From: UBA8524 sp964215915
GTDB lineage: Bacteria; Bacteroidota; Bacteroidia; UBA8524
Reading direction: 5' to 3'
Length of the DNA: 64,000 nt
NCBI GenBank assembly: GCA_964215915.1
Contig: CAXPEB010000062.1
Span: forward strand, 33,084 to 97,083
Part shown: piece by piece, positions 35,437 through 43,726 of the stretch
How positions within the stretch are numbered: the stretch's first letter is position 1
Layout: the number at the start of each line of letters is the position of its first letter
Program-made: the position numbers and the translations under genes
Notes under the pieces: generated by a model
What the model was told of the DNA's origin: nothing
Seen by the model: the letters and a program-made list of their open reading frames with translations, nothing else
The model's database searches: none

Positions 35437-36807
35437 TTGGATATTCCCCCCGGTGAACAACCTCCGTCTTCGCAGCTTTTGCTGCAAATACTCAGCACCC
35501 ACATGGAAAGTTCAGATTGGCTGACCTTGATTGCATTGCTGGGCGGACTGTTGGTATTACTGTTGTGTTCCGCTCTCTTTTCCGCATCGGAGACCGCCTT
35601 TTTCTCTCTCGGCCCTCAATCCATACAAGAGATCAAGGAAGAAGAGGATAAAACCAGCCAGACTATCCTGCACCTGCTTTATCATCACCGAAAATTGCTG
35701 GCTACCATACTCATTGCCAATAATTTTGTCAATGTGGCAATTGTATTTCTCAGTTCGCTCTTATTCGAACTGAGTATTTTCAGCTTCACCACTTCGCCCC
35801 TGTTGCAGTTCCTTATCCAGGTAATCGTGGTTACAGCCATCCTGGTGATGTTCGGTGAGGTCTTTCCCAAAGTGTATGCTACCGCGAGGCAGATGCGCAT
35901 AGCCCGCCTGATGGCCAAGCCTCTTTTATACCTTTCCCGCTTATTGACTCCAATGGTGGTTTTGCTGGAACGAACCGGTAACCTGCTTGATCGCCGTATG
36001 GCACGCAAAGGACATCAGGTTTCCCTGGATGATATCAATCAGGCTATCGATATCACTACCGACGGAAACAATTCGGAGGAAGAAAAAGATATACTGAAGG
36101 GTATCGTAAACTTCGGTAATATTCCGGTGAAACAAATCATGCGTTCGCGTATGGATATTTCCGCACTGGAATGGGAGACCCCATTCTCCGAAGTTCTGGA
36201 ACGCATAAGGGAGTGGGGCTATTCAAGGCTTCCTGTATACGAAGACAGCCTTGATACGATCCGGGGAATTCTTTACATCAAAGACCTCGTTCCCCATATC
36301 CGGGAGAATGATTTTGACTGGATGGAAGTAGTGCGTAAACCGTATTTTGTCCCGGAATCCAAAAAGCTGGATGACCTGATGAATGATTTTCAGGAAAAAC
36401 GCGTACATATGGCCATTGTGGTGGATGAATACGGGGGCAGCAGCGGGTTGGTGACTATGGAAGATCTGCTGGAGGAAATATTCGGGGAGATCCAGGACGA
36501 ATTTGATGACGATGACTTCATCTATTCCAGGCTCGACGACCGAACCTATGTATTCGAGGGTAAGTCGCTTCTTCACGACATCTGTCGGGTGCTGGATATC
36601 GATATAGCCTTGTTTGACGAAGTGAAAGGCGATGCCGACACCCTAGGAGGTATGCTTATAGAAATGCAGGGAAAAATTCCGAATATCGGCAGCCGTATCC
36701 GTTATAATGATTTTGAGTTTGTGATTGAATCTGCCGACCGAAGACGCATCAAACGGGTAAAAATGGTGCTGCCGGAAGACCAGGAAAGAGGAGAACAAGG
36801 CGCATGA
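35437..36807 (+). CDS. gldE: Gliding motility protein GldE (CNNM/CBS-domain membrane protein)
   Basis: A membrane protein of the gliding/T9SS set, with the build of CorC/HlyC-type transporters. The 456 residues start at TTG 35437 because the Pro-rich MDIPPGEQPP resembles other GldE N-termini; ATG 35503 is an alternative. Three to four transmembrane helices form the CNNM/DUF21 domain (about 30-190; SALFSASETAFFSL). Two CBS domains follow (about 215-340; VKQIMRSRMDISAL, VVDEYGGSSGLVTMEDLLEEI), then a CorC_HlyC domain (about 360-440). gldD starts inside its stop codon (ATGA). In F. johnsoniae, GldE overproduction compensates for some gldB mutations (recalled); its biochemistry is open. Confidence 0.92.
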   Translation: MDIPPGEQPPSSQLLLQILSTHMESSDWLTLIALLGGLLVLLLCSALFSASETAFFSLGPQSIQEIKEEEDKTSQTILHLLYHHRKLLATILIANNFVNVAIVFLSSLLFELSIFSFTTSPLLQFLIQVIVVTAILVMFGEVFPKVYATARQMRIARLMAKPLLYLSRLLTPMVVLLERTGNLLDRRMARKGHQVSLDDINQAIDITTDGNNSEEEKDILKGIVNFGNIPVKQIMRSRMDISALEWETPFSEVLERIREWGYSRLPVYEDSLDTIRGILYIKDLVPHIRENDFDWMEVVRKPYFVPESKKLDDLMNDFQEKRVHMAIVVDEYGGSSGLVTMEDLLEEIFGEIQDEFDDDDFIYSRLDDRTYVFEGKSLLHDICRVLDIDIALFDEVKGDADTLGGMLIEMQGKIPNIGSRIRYNDFEFVIESADRRRIKRVKMVLPEDQERGEQGA

Positions 36808-37376
36808 AAAAATTCTGGATAGGAGCAATTACCCTCCTGTTTTTTGCTTCCTGTGGGAAGCACTATACCCCGAAACCTTATGGGTATTTCCGTATCGACC
36901 TTCCGGAAAAGGAGTATCATCCCTATGAAGGAAACTGCCCCTTTGTTTTTGATGCTCCGCAGTACTCCCGGATTGTTCCGGATTCCTCAAGAAATGCCGA
37001 GCCCTGCTGGCTGAATATGAATTTTCCTCCCTTTAACGCCACCCTCCACCTCACATACAAACCGGTGGGAGAGGGCTTTAACCTGCAGAACCTTCAGGAT
37101 GACACCCGTCGCTTTGTTATGAACCACACGATCAAAGCCCAGGAAATCATCGAAACACCGATCCGGCGTTATGAGGACCGGGTGCATGGAGTGATGTACG
37201 AGCTTACCGGTAATACCGCCACCTCCCTTCAGTTCTACGTCACCGATAGCAGCAACCATTACCTGAGAGGAGCACTTTATTTCAATGCTCACACCAATGC
37301 CGATTCCATTGCACCGGTACAGAAATACCTCAGCTATGACGTGGTTAAGCTGATACAGAGCATACGCTGGAAATAA
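36804..37376 (+). CDS. gldD: Gliding motility lipoprotein GldD
   Basis: A lipoprotein required for gliding and type IX secretion in Flavobacterium. The 190 residues begin with a lipoprotein signal (LLFFASC, Cys17), then the family-typical KPYGYFRIDLPEKEY, NMNFPPFNATLHLTYKP and YFNAHTNADSIAPV. It shares four bases with gldE, and the gldE-gldD order after mutY-ssb is the one known in Flavobacteriia. The molecular role of GldD is not settled. Twelve bases separate its stop from the convergent folC stop. Confidence 0.95.
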   Translation: MKKFWIGAITLLFFASCGKHYTPKPYGYFRIDLPEKEYHPYEGNCPFVFDAPQYSRIVPDSSRNAEPCWLNMNFPPFNATLHLTYKPVGEGFNLQNLQDDTRRFVMNHTIKAQEIIETPIRRYEDRVHGVMYELTGNTATSLQFYVTDSSNHYLRGALYFNAHTNADSIAPVQKYLSYDVVKLIQSIRWK

Positions 37377-37388
37377 TTAGGGACAAGT

Positions 37389-38675
37389 TCAGACTACCTC
37401 GGCAACCACAAAAGTACTGCCTCCCACAAAAACGAGATCCTTGTTTGCACAACGGCTTTTGGCTGTTTCGTAGGCTTCTTTTACCGTGGCAAAGGCTTCT
37501 CCGTGTAATCCGGCAGCAAGCGCTCTTTCCTGAAGGACTTCCACCGGAAGAGCCCTGGGAATTGAGGCCTGGCAGAAATAATAGAGGGCATTGTGGGGCA
37601 GGAGATTTAGTATTTTCTCAGTTTCCTTGTCGCTCACCATCCCGATTACGAAATGGAGCTGCGCGTACTCTTCTTGCTCCAGCATAGCCAGTACTTCCCG
37701 GATACCGTCCTCATTGTGGCCCACGTCGCAAATCACATGCGGTACACGAGAAAGGGTCTGCCATCTTCCCATCAGGCCGGTCTGTTCCTGTACGGAGGAA
37801 AGTCCGTCGAGAAGGGCACCCTCATCGAGGTTCCATCCTTGTTTTTTTAGCTGGTACCAGGCTTCCAGAACACCAGGCAGGTTGAAACGCTGGTAGCTTC
37901 CGGGAAGATCGGGTTCAAGTATCAGTTCCGGTCCTCCGTTTCGTTGTGCCCGATATCGAGTTTTGCCTTTTTGTCCGGGAAGTTTTTCCAAAACCCAGTT
38001 GTCGGAGGCGAAAAACAGGGGGACATCCAATTCTTCAGCCTTTTTGCGGAAAACGTTTTCGGTTTCTTCCTGTTTCCAACTGATCACCACCGGGCTTCCC
38101 TTTTTGATGATCCCGGCTTTTTCACCGGCAATGGTGGCCAGATCAGTGCCCAGGAACTCCATATGATCCAGGCCGATGGAGGTGATAAGGCTAAGTTCGG
38201 GCTGAATGACATTGGTGGAATCGAGGCGTCCGCCCATACCCGTTTCGATTACGGCAATGTCCACCTTGTGTCGTGCAAAATGATCAAAAGCCATAGCTAC
38301 CCCCAGTTCAAAGAAGGAGGGTTGAACCCGGGCGATTGCATCCTCCATACGATCTGTAAATTGTATTACCTCCTGTTCGCTGATCATCGTGCCGTCAATC
38401 CGGATTCGTTCCCGGAAGTCGCGCAGGTGTGGGGAGGTGTATAAACCGGTTTTATAACCTGCTTGTTGCAGGATGGAAGCCAGCATATGCGATGTGCTGC
38501 CCTTTCCGTTTGTTCCGGCTATATGGATGGATTTGAACCGTTTTTCGGGATTGTTGAGTATCCTGCAAAGTTCAAGGGTATTTCCCAGGTCCTTTTTGAA
38601 AGCGGCCGCCCCAATCCGGGTAAACATGGGTAAACGGCTGTAAAGAAACTCCAGGGTTTCGGAATAGGTCCTCAA
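37389..38675 (-). CDS. folC: Bifunctional folylpolyglutamate/dihydrofolate synthase
   Basis: Adds glutamate to dihydropteroate and folates; an ATP-dependent Mur-ligase relative. The 428 residues start at TTG 38675, three bases after the tonB stop, because TYSETLEFLYSRLPMFTRIG matches the family N-terminus. The P-loop is in HIAGTNGKGSTSHMLASI (about 50-67), followed by GLYTSPHLRDFRERI, GMGGRLDSTNVI with the substrate loop, SIGLDHMEFLG and the C-terminal domain with VICDVGHNEDGI. It is the last gene of the exbB-exbD-tonB run. Confidence 0.94.
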   Translation of the reverse strand: MRTYSETLEFLYSRLPMFTRIGAAAFKKDLGNTLELCRILNNPEKRFKSIHIAGTNGKGSTSHMLASILQQAGYKTGLYTSPHLRDFRERIRIDGTMISEQEVIQFTDRMEDAIARVQPSFFELGVAMAFDHFARHKVDIAVIETGMGGRLDSTNVIQPELSLITSIGLDHMEFLGTDLATIAGEKAGIIKKGSPVVISWKQEETENVFRKKAEELDVPLFFASDNWVLEKLPGQKGKTRYRAQRNGGPELILEPDLPGSYQRFNLPGVLEAWYQLKKQGWNLDEGALLDGLSSVQEQTGLMGRWQTLSRVPHVICDVGHNEDGIREVLAMLEQEEYAQLHFVIGMVSDKETEKILNLLPHNALYYFCQASIPRALPVEVLQERALAAGLHGEAFATVKEAYETAKSRCANKDLVFVGGSTFVVAEVV

Positions 38676-38678
38676 GGT

Positions 38679-39422
38679 CTAACGAAGTTCGATAGTGATC
38701 AGTCCTGTGGCATTACCGGTATTTCCGGGGATGGGCTCATATTCCCATTGTTTGGCCAGTTGCAGGGCTTCGTTTACACAGGTAGTATTGGAAGTGGTCG
38801 AGCCCTCCGCCTCATACCGGGCATTGATCACTTTACCTTGCGGCGAAACCGTGATACGCACCATGATCTTCCCTTTTTCCGTACACTCTGCTTTGGCTGT
38901 AGGCTTTCGCGTAATTCCTCGTCCTCCTAAACCATTGGCATTTCCGTTTCCACCTGTACCATAAATGTCACCGTCTTCGCCACCGTTGGGGTCACCCTGT
39001 TGCCCCGGGCGGTTATTATTTCCGCTTCCGCCTTCCTGGCGTCCGCTCAGATTGGGTAGGCGAATCTGCCGGGTTGGTTGCGTTTGCGGTTGATCGGTAT
39101 TGGTGGTTACCTCGCTGGGGTTGCTTGGGTTCTGATTGATGGTTGGGGCGTCTTCAAAGTCCTGGGTAAGGTCCTGGTCCGGTTGTGGGTTGGAAGGGGA
39201 TTCCGATGAAGAAGCCGGGTCTGTGCTGGGGTCGGAGTTCATACCCGCATCCGGATCTCCGAAAATAACGTCGATGCTTTGTTCTTCGGGTGGGGGGATC
39301 TGGTAATACAACCCAAGTGAAAACAATACGGCCAGGATAAGTCCCACACTCGCCAAGGTACCGAGGATACCTGCGTTGCGGTTCTTTTTTTCCTGTTCTT
39401 CGTATCGTTTCTTCAAATCCAT
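38679..39422 (-). CDS. TonB-like energy transducer
   Basis: Links the inner-membrane ExbB/ExbD motor to outer-membrane receptors. The 247 residues have a short cytoplasmic head, one transmembrane helix (about 16-36), and a long disordered spacer rich in Pro, Asn, Gly, Gln and Asp (about 45-165). The C-terminal TonB-like domain (about 170-247) has KIMVRITVSPQGKVINARYE and WEYEPIPGNTGNATGLITIE. It lies between exbD (seven bases upstream) and folC, which fits the role. The spacer is rich in Asn/Gly (GGSGNNNRPGQQGDPNGG), not the classic Pro-Glu/Pro-Lys type. Confidence 0.85.
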   Translation of the reverse strand: MDLKKRYEEQEKKNRNAGILGTLASVGLILAVLFSLGLYYQIPPPEEQSIDVIFGDPDAGMNSDPSTDPASSSESPSNPQPDQDLTQDFEDAPTINQNPSNPSEVTTNTDQPQTQPTRQIRLPNLSGRQEGGSGNNNRPGQQGDPNGGEDGDIYGTGGNGNANGLGGRGITRKPTAKAECTEKGKIMVRITVSPQGKVINARYEAEGSTTSNTTCVNEALQLAKQWEYEPIPGNTGNATGLITIELR

Positions 39423-39429
39423 ACGTCAA

Positions 39430-39828
39430 TTAATTTCTTCCGGTACGGATGATCATGCGCAGGTTCATGCGCTGTGCCGTTGCCATTACCTGGGTTACAT
39501 ATTCCAGCGGGACGGATTTATCGGCTGACAGGGCCAGGCTGACTTCTTCCGGCTTTTTCCCGTTTAATTGAGCGAGAAGTGCGGCTTCCAGACCTTCGTA
39601 GCTAACTTCTTGATTCATCACATACAACCGGGTTTCTGCATCGATAGCCACCTCAATAGGCGAAGGGGCTTTGGTTTGAGAGACCCCTTTGGGAAGCAGA
39701 ACCTTGATCGCATTCGGGTTGACCATGGTGGAGGTGATGATGAAGAAAATAAGCAACAGGAAGATCAGGTCAGTCATGCTGGACATGCTGAACTCCGTTC
39801 TTACCTTGCTTCGTGTACTTAAATTCAT
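39430..39828 (-). CDS. exbD: ExbD-family biopolymer transport protein
   Basis: The 132-residue stator/peptidoglycan-binding partner of ExbB. One transmembrane helix (about 19-38) carries the proton-path Asp in SSMTDLIFLLLIFF. A periplasmic ExbD domain follows (about 50-130; VEVAIDAETRLYVMNQ and VSLALSADKSVPLEYV). Its ATG overlaps the exbB stop by one base (TGATG). Confidence 0.93.
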   Translation of the reverse strand: MNLSTRSKVRTEFSMSSMTDLIFLLLIFFIITSTMVNPNAIKVLLPKGVSQTKAPSPIEVAIDAETRLYVMNQEVSYEGLEAALLAQLNGKKPEEVSLALSADKSVPLEYVTQVMATAQRMNLRMIIRTGRN

Positions 39829-40505
39829 CAGGCAGGTTCTTGTAACAGGTCAATAAACTCAACAGCCGCTCCCTCCATACGGTGCACCACTTTTTCAATC
39901 ATGGCTGTAAGAAGGTTGTGCGCGATATAGGCAATAATCCCTACGATCAAACCGGCAACCGTGGTTACCATTGCTTCGTAGATGCCTCCGGAAAGCTGGG
40001 TAATGTCAATATTGTTACCGGCATTGGCCATTTTGAAGAAAGCGCGGATCATACCGGTTACGGTTCCCAGAAACCCGATCATCGGGGCGGCTCCGGAAAT
40101 GGTAGCCAGCACGGGCATGCCTTTTTCCAGCCGGTAGATTTCCAGTTTCCCTACATTCTCTATGGCTACTTCGATATTTTTCATGGGCTTGCCAATCCGT
40201 GAGATGCCTTTCTCCAGCATTCGTCCGATAGGAGTGCCGTTATTGGCACATAACGTTTTGGCTCCCTGTATATTGCCGTTGGCAACCATGTCTTTTACAT
40301 TCGCCATGAAGCTGGGGTCCTTTTTATTGGCCTTTGTGATGGTCATGTACCTTTCAATAGTAAGGTAAATCCCGATCAGCAGCAGAATGGCGATAGGGAT
40401 CATGATGAGCCCGCCTTTCATGGTCAGGTCCAGGAGATTCAGTTTTTCCTGGGTAACCTGGGTGCTTTGTTGCGTGGAATCGCTGAGTATTACGTCAAGT
40501 AGCAT
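39828..40505 (-). CDS. exbB: ExbB/TolQ-type proton channel
   Basis: A 225-residue inner-membrane proton channel that powers ExbD/TonB. Three transmembrane helices are seen: about 34-54 (IPIAILLLIGIYLTIERY), then two in the conserved block GMPVLATISGAAPMIGFLGTVTGMI and VAGLIVGIIAYIAHNLL. The MotA/TolQ/ExbB signature PMIGFLGTVTGMI is intact. The N-terminal periplasmic segment (DSTQQSTQVTQEKLN) is typical of the Bacteroidota form. Confidence 0.94.
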   Translation of the reverse strand: MLLDVILSDSTQQSTQVTQEKLNLLDLTMKGGLIMIPIAILLLIGIYLTIERYMTITKANKKDPSFMANVKDMVANGNIQGAKTLCANNGTPIGRMLEKGISRIGKPMKNIEVAIENVGKLEIYRLEKGMPVLATISGAAPMIGFLGTVTGMIRAFFKMANAGNNIDITQLSGGIYEAMVTTVAGLIVGIIAYIAHNLLTAMIEKVVHRMEGAAVEFIDLLQEPA

Positions 40506-40513
40506 AGAAGTAG

Positions 40514-41563
40514 TTAGTCGCTATTAGTAGGAACGGCAAGGATCCAGGCTTTGTTGTTGGCAGAGTGACGGATGAAATCCAGTCTTTCTTCCGCCTCGAA
40601 ACGGTAAATATGCTTTTCTGCACAAACCCGAATCCATTCGTCGCCCTGGTAGGTGCAGGCTGAATAGCCTTCTTTTTTCAGTTTCCTTTCATACCTCGCG
40701 GCATAGGAGGAATGACGGAACGCACCAACCACGATATAATAAACCGAATCGCTCTGCTGTTCGGAAACAGCCGGAGATTCAGAGGTGTTGTCTGTAGAAA
40801 TTCCTGCTGTTGCAGCCGGGTCTTCTTCTTCCGGTACCGCTATGTTTTCCGGGGCTTCCTGGCTGTCGGCAATCGGAGTAGTTTCTGTGTTGCCCGGAGC
40901 GGTTTCGGTTTCTGGGACAGTGTTTTCTTTCTCTGCAGCTGGAGCGGGAGCATGGTCCTGTGAGTTCCAGAATTCTCCGAAGGGATTCAGGGCACTCCAT
41001 TGTTTACCCACCGGGGTATTAACGCTTTTATTAACCATCCATACACCGAAAAGAATTACCAGTGTACAGGCGGTAAGGGTAATCCAGCTGCGCTTTCTTT
41101 TGCGAACAGGAGCCAGGGCCTTGCGGGAAACCTGCGAAGGCTTTATCAGTTCTTTAACGGCAATACCGTGCAAGCCATATTGTTCCGGGTCGAGGTTACA
41201 CTCGGGGTCCGGGTAAAAGCTGATCTGTCCCTTTTCATTCGGTCTGAATCCGCCCAGTCCGTCCAATACGTATTCCCTTCCGGCTTCCAGGCTTTCGTTG
41301 ACCAGGTCAGCAAAACGACGGATCTCCTGAATGGCTTCGGCATACTCCATTTTCTGTCTGCGGACCAGGGAGGCTGCCAGCAAGCCGTCGTTCGACTGCA
41401 ATTGCTTGTTAAAAAAAGGAAGCGCCCTTGGCGGGTATAGTTTTCCTTCTTTTTCATCCAGGGAAGCAGGTAAACGGTTCAGGATAAAGCCGCCCAATCC
41501 AGGCACTACGACACAGTCGTTGCGGAACAGGAGCAGACGTATATGTTGGCTGATCAATTTCAA
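40514..41563 (-). CDS. HU-CCDC81-like/SPOR envelope protein
   Basis: A 349-residue inner-membrane protein. Its cytoplasmic N-terminus (about 1-135; DCVVVPGLGGFILN and LDGLGGFRPNEKGQISF) matches the paired HU-CCDC81-type domains of Bacteroidota, which are HU-like folds. One transmembrane helix (about 156-178) and a Glu/Ala/Pro/Thr-rich periplasmic linker (about 200-265) precede a SPOR domain (about 273-347; YYIVVGAFRHSSYAARY) that should bind denuded peptidoglycan. It may therefore link DNA or a cytoplasmic filament to the septal wall; that is inference. It starts at TTG 41563 (MKLISQHIRLLLF) and lies eight bases upstream of exbB. Confidence 0.82.
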   Translation of the reverse strand: MKLISQHIRLLLFRNDCVVVPGLGGFILNRLPASLDEKEGKLYPPRALPFFNKQLQSNDGLLAASLVRRQKMEYAEAIQEIRRFADLVNESLEAGREYVLDGLGGFRPNEKGQISFYPDPECNLDPEQYGLHGIAVKELIKPSQVSRKALAPVRKRKRSWITLTACTLVILFGVWMVNKSVNTPVGKQWSALNPFGEFWNSQDHAPAPAAEKENTVPETETAPGNTETTPIADSQEAPENIAVPEEEDPAATAGISTDNTSESPAVSEQQSDSVYYIVVGAFRHSSYAARYERKLKKEGYSACTYQGDEWIRVCAEKHIYRFEAEERLDFIRHSANNKAWILAVPTNSD

Positions 41564-41594
41564 TGCACTTGCTTTCAGCGGTAAAAATACAATT

Positions 41595-43229
41595 TTAAAA
41601 TCCTATCGCCAGCCCGGCATGCAGGTTAAAACTATAAACCGGATTATACGACCATACCTGGTAATTTTTTCCGAGCAGATTGTTCAGTTTAAGGAAGGCC
41701 GAAATCTGTTTTTTCCACCGGTAGTCGAGGCTGAGGTTGAAGTCGGCAATGGTCTTAAGCGTCTGCGGGGTATCCTTGCTGTAAATGGTAGTAGCCTTTC
41801 GTGGGCCCAGTACAAACACATCCATCCCTACAAGGATTTTGTCACCCAGGTTATACGTTCCGTTCAGTTTCAGGTCAACCGCCGGTAGCATCCAGGCGTA
41901 TTGCTGAATTTGCGGATCGTAGCGGTTGTAGTTAAATGCCAGGGCCATGCGGAATTTTTCACTGTATTGATGGGTAAGTTCAGCTGCCAGGCGGATAAGT
42001 TCCACATCATCCTGTACAATACGGAAAGAGCGAAGCGCATTGGTATCGGTCATGTACAGGGGCATATTCTGCATGTTTTGATAAAGTACCCTAGCCACAA
42101 ACCCGGTATTGCCGCTCAGCTTTCCTTTGATTCCGGCCTGGAACAGAAAATTTCTCACACTGATATCCAGGTTGGGATTGGTACTTAGGAAGGGGTTTTC
42201 AGAAGCGTAAGACTGGAAGCTGTTTTTCTGCACATTACCCCCTATCTCCCCGAATACGGAAAGTATGTCTTTCTCGATGGTATAAGTACCCTCAACATGA
42301 GGGAAAAACTTGAACAGGGTGGATTGGTTTTCCTGTAGGATGATGGAAGAATTGAAACCGAGCTTCAATTCCCAACGTTTTTTGATCAGCTGGTAATTGG
42401 GGTTAATGTCAATGTAATGCCGGGTAAATTCCGAGGCACTGTCGAGTCCCTTGAATTGTTGCAGGGTGTATCCCACCGCAATGTTTACCGAGTTTTTTTG
42501 CACCAGGAAACGGTAAAGGCCGTTGAGGTTCAGCCAGTTTTCGCTTTGTTTCTTCCGGTCGGCAAAATTGTAGAACTCTCCTTCAAAACGGTAATACGGA
42601 CGGCGACGGCCCAGAGGTTTGGATTCGAAGGCAAGGTTTCCTCCCAGGTATTGATAATGTTGTCGTAGAGAGTCTTTGGAGTCGTATTCGGCGGAATCGC
42701 GGTGGTAGCCGAAATAATAAATACCGTCGCGGTCATAACGAAAACCCGCTTCCAGGTTTCCCTTGGAGAAATACTTTCTTCCGGTGATCCGTCCGCGTTG
42801 CTGGGAAAAATCCTGGTATCCCGGGCCGTTTGCCGACAGAAAATGGTAGTTGAAATCCAGGAACCCTTCTTTTCCCGGCATGGCAAAATACACATCGGCC
42901 AGCGGTGAAAGGTTATTGCCGTATCCCAGTTTGATATAATTCTGGTGCAGCACCCGTATGGGAGTGCGGGGCATTCTTTCGGCTTCCGGGACTTGTATCA
43001 CTACCGGTGCGGAAACTTCCGGCAAATCGACTTTAAATAGGAGCTGTGGAGTTTTGATCTCCGGGGTTTCAATTACCGGTTCGGTGGGAATTCGCCGGGC
43101 GTCGCTGAGCTCAATTTTGGTACGGCCCTCCAGAATACCCGTATCACCGGGAATGATACCGGGCCTGTTCTGGGCATAACTCATCCCGTTCAGGCAAACC
43201 AGCAAGATGCAAAAACCGAGTTTTTTCAT
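41595..43229 (-). CDS. Plug-less outer-membrane beta-barrel, TonB-receptor-like
   Basis: A 544-residue outer-membrane protein. The signal peptide ends at GMSYAQ. The region 20-95 has paired Pro/Glu stretches (PVIETPEIKTPQLLF, PEVSAPVVIQVPEAE) instead of a plug domain. A barrel of alternating strands follows (about 100-544; YIKLGYGNNLSPLADVYF, SLDYRWKKQISAFLKLNNLLG) and ends in SFNLHAGLAIGF with a terminal Phe, the usual barrel end. It heads the run barrel-HU/SPOR-exbB-exbD-tonB-folC and lies 31 bases before the HU/SPOR gene. Its substrate is unknown; lacking a plug, it may be structural and not an importer. Confidence 0.75.
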   Translation of the reverse strand: MKKLGFCILLVCLNGMSYAQNRPGIIPGDTGILEGRTKIELSDARRIPTEPVIETPEIKTPQLLFKVDLPEVSAPVVIQVPEAERMPRTPIRVLHQNYIKLGYGNNLSPLADVYFAMPGKEGFLDFNYHFLSANGPGYQDFSQQRGRITGRKYFSKGNLEAGFRYDRDGIYYFGYHRDSAEYDSKDSLRQHYQYLGGNLAFESKPLGRRRPYYRFEGEFYNFADRKKQSENWLNLNGLYRFLVQKNSVNIAVGYTLQQFKGLDSASEFTRHYIDINPNYQLIKKRWELKLGFNSSIILQENQSTLFKFFPHVEGTYTIEKDILSVFGEIGGNVQKNSFQSYASENPFLSTNPNLDISVRNFLFQAGIKGKLSGNTGFVARVLYQNMQNMPLYMTDTNALRSFRIVQDDVELIRLAAELTHQYSEKFRMALAFNYNRYDPQIQQYAWMLPAVDLKLNGTYNLGDKILVGMDVFVLGPRKATTIYSKDTPQTLKTIADFNLSLDYRWKKQISAFLKLNNLLGKNYQVWSYNPVYSFNLHAGLAIGF

Positions 43230-43257
43230 GGGCGCATGTACAAAGAATGCAACGAGC

Positions 43258-43265
43258 CAAAACTA
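43258..43265 (-). promoter_or_regulatory. Candidate -7 box (TAGTTTTG) of the barrel-exbBD unit
   Basis: An exact TAnnTTTG match on the minus strand, 28 bases before the barrel gene ATG; no -33 TTG at the right spacing. Confidence 0.3.
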
Positions 43266-43490
43266 GCTAAAATTACTGCCCGTCACCGGGAAAGGTATCA
43301 ACAGGTAACCGTCCGATAAGAGAGATTGTAGCGAATAGTAGACGAAGAAAAGCAACCGGGTTTTGGGTTCTGGCGTTTGGCCCTTGGCTATTTGCATTTG
43401 GCTTCTCGTGGTGTTAAGCCCGTCAAAACATGACAGTGCGTATGGTTGCCGGCCAAAGCTTTGTGAAGACCGTGGGTGGACTATCCTCCC

Positions 43491-43536
43491 CTTTGGAGGC
43501 TTGTCTGCCGGAACATGTTGTATGCAGGGGGCGGAC
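43491..43536 (+). repeat. 46-base palindromic-type repeat, copy 1
   Basis: The CTTTGGAGG start, TCTGCCGGAACATG centre and AGGGGGCGGAC end are shared with copies 2 and 3. Together with the CCTCC just upstream, it can fold (CCTCC/GGAGG). Confidence 0.75.
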
Positions 43537-43546
43537 AACCCTCCCC

Positions 43547-43592
43547 CTTTGGAGGTTTACCTGCCGGAACATAGTGAAGGCAGGGGGCGGGG
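43547..43592 (+). repeat. 46-base palindromic-type repeat, copy 2
   Basis: Same layout as copy 1; contains a perfect CCTGCC...GGCAGG inverted repeat and ends in a G-rich run that could form a G-quadruplex. Confidence 0.75.
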
Positions 43593-43680
43593 GGAGGATC
43601 TTTTGGGTATTCGGTTTTAGGTATTGGGTTTTTGCTGTTTGTCCTTGGCCTTTAGCTTCTTGCCATGTCGGCAACTTTCC

Positions 43681-43726
43681 CACTGGAGGTTTGCTTGCCG
43701 GAACATGTTGAAGGCCGGGGGCGGAC
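43681..43726 (+). repeat. 46-base palindromic-type repeat, copy 3
   Basis: CACTGGAGG, TTGCCGGAACATG and CGGGGGCGGAC align with copies 1 and 2; the spacing to copy 2 is 134 bases against 56 between copies 1 and 2, so this is not a regular tandem array. Confidence 0.75.

Noticed and set aside
38679..40505. tolQ-tolR-tolA set
   Set aside because: The order and the C-terminal TonB-like domain (KVINARYE, ITIE) fit ExbB-ExbD-TonB better; no TolB or Pal gene follows.
43491..43726. Three similar repeats taken as a CRISPR array
   Set aside because: Units are imperfect, 46 bases long, irregularly spaced (56 and 134 bases start to start) and no cas gene is near.
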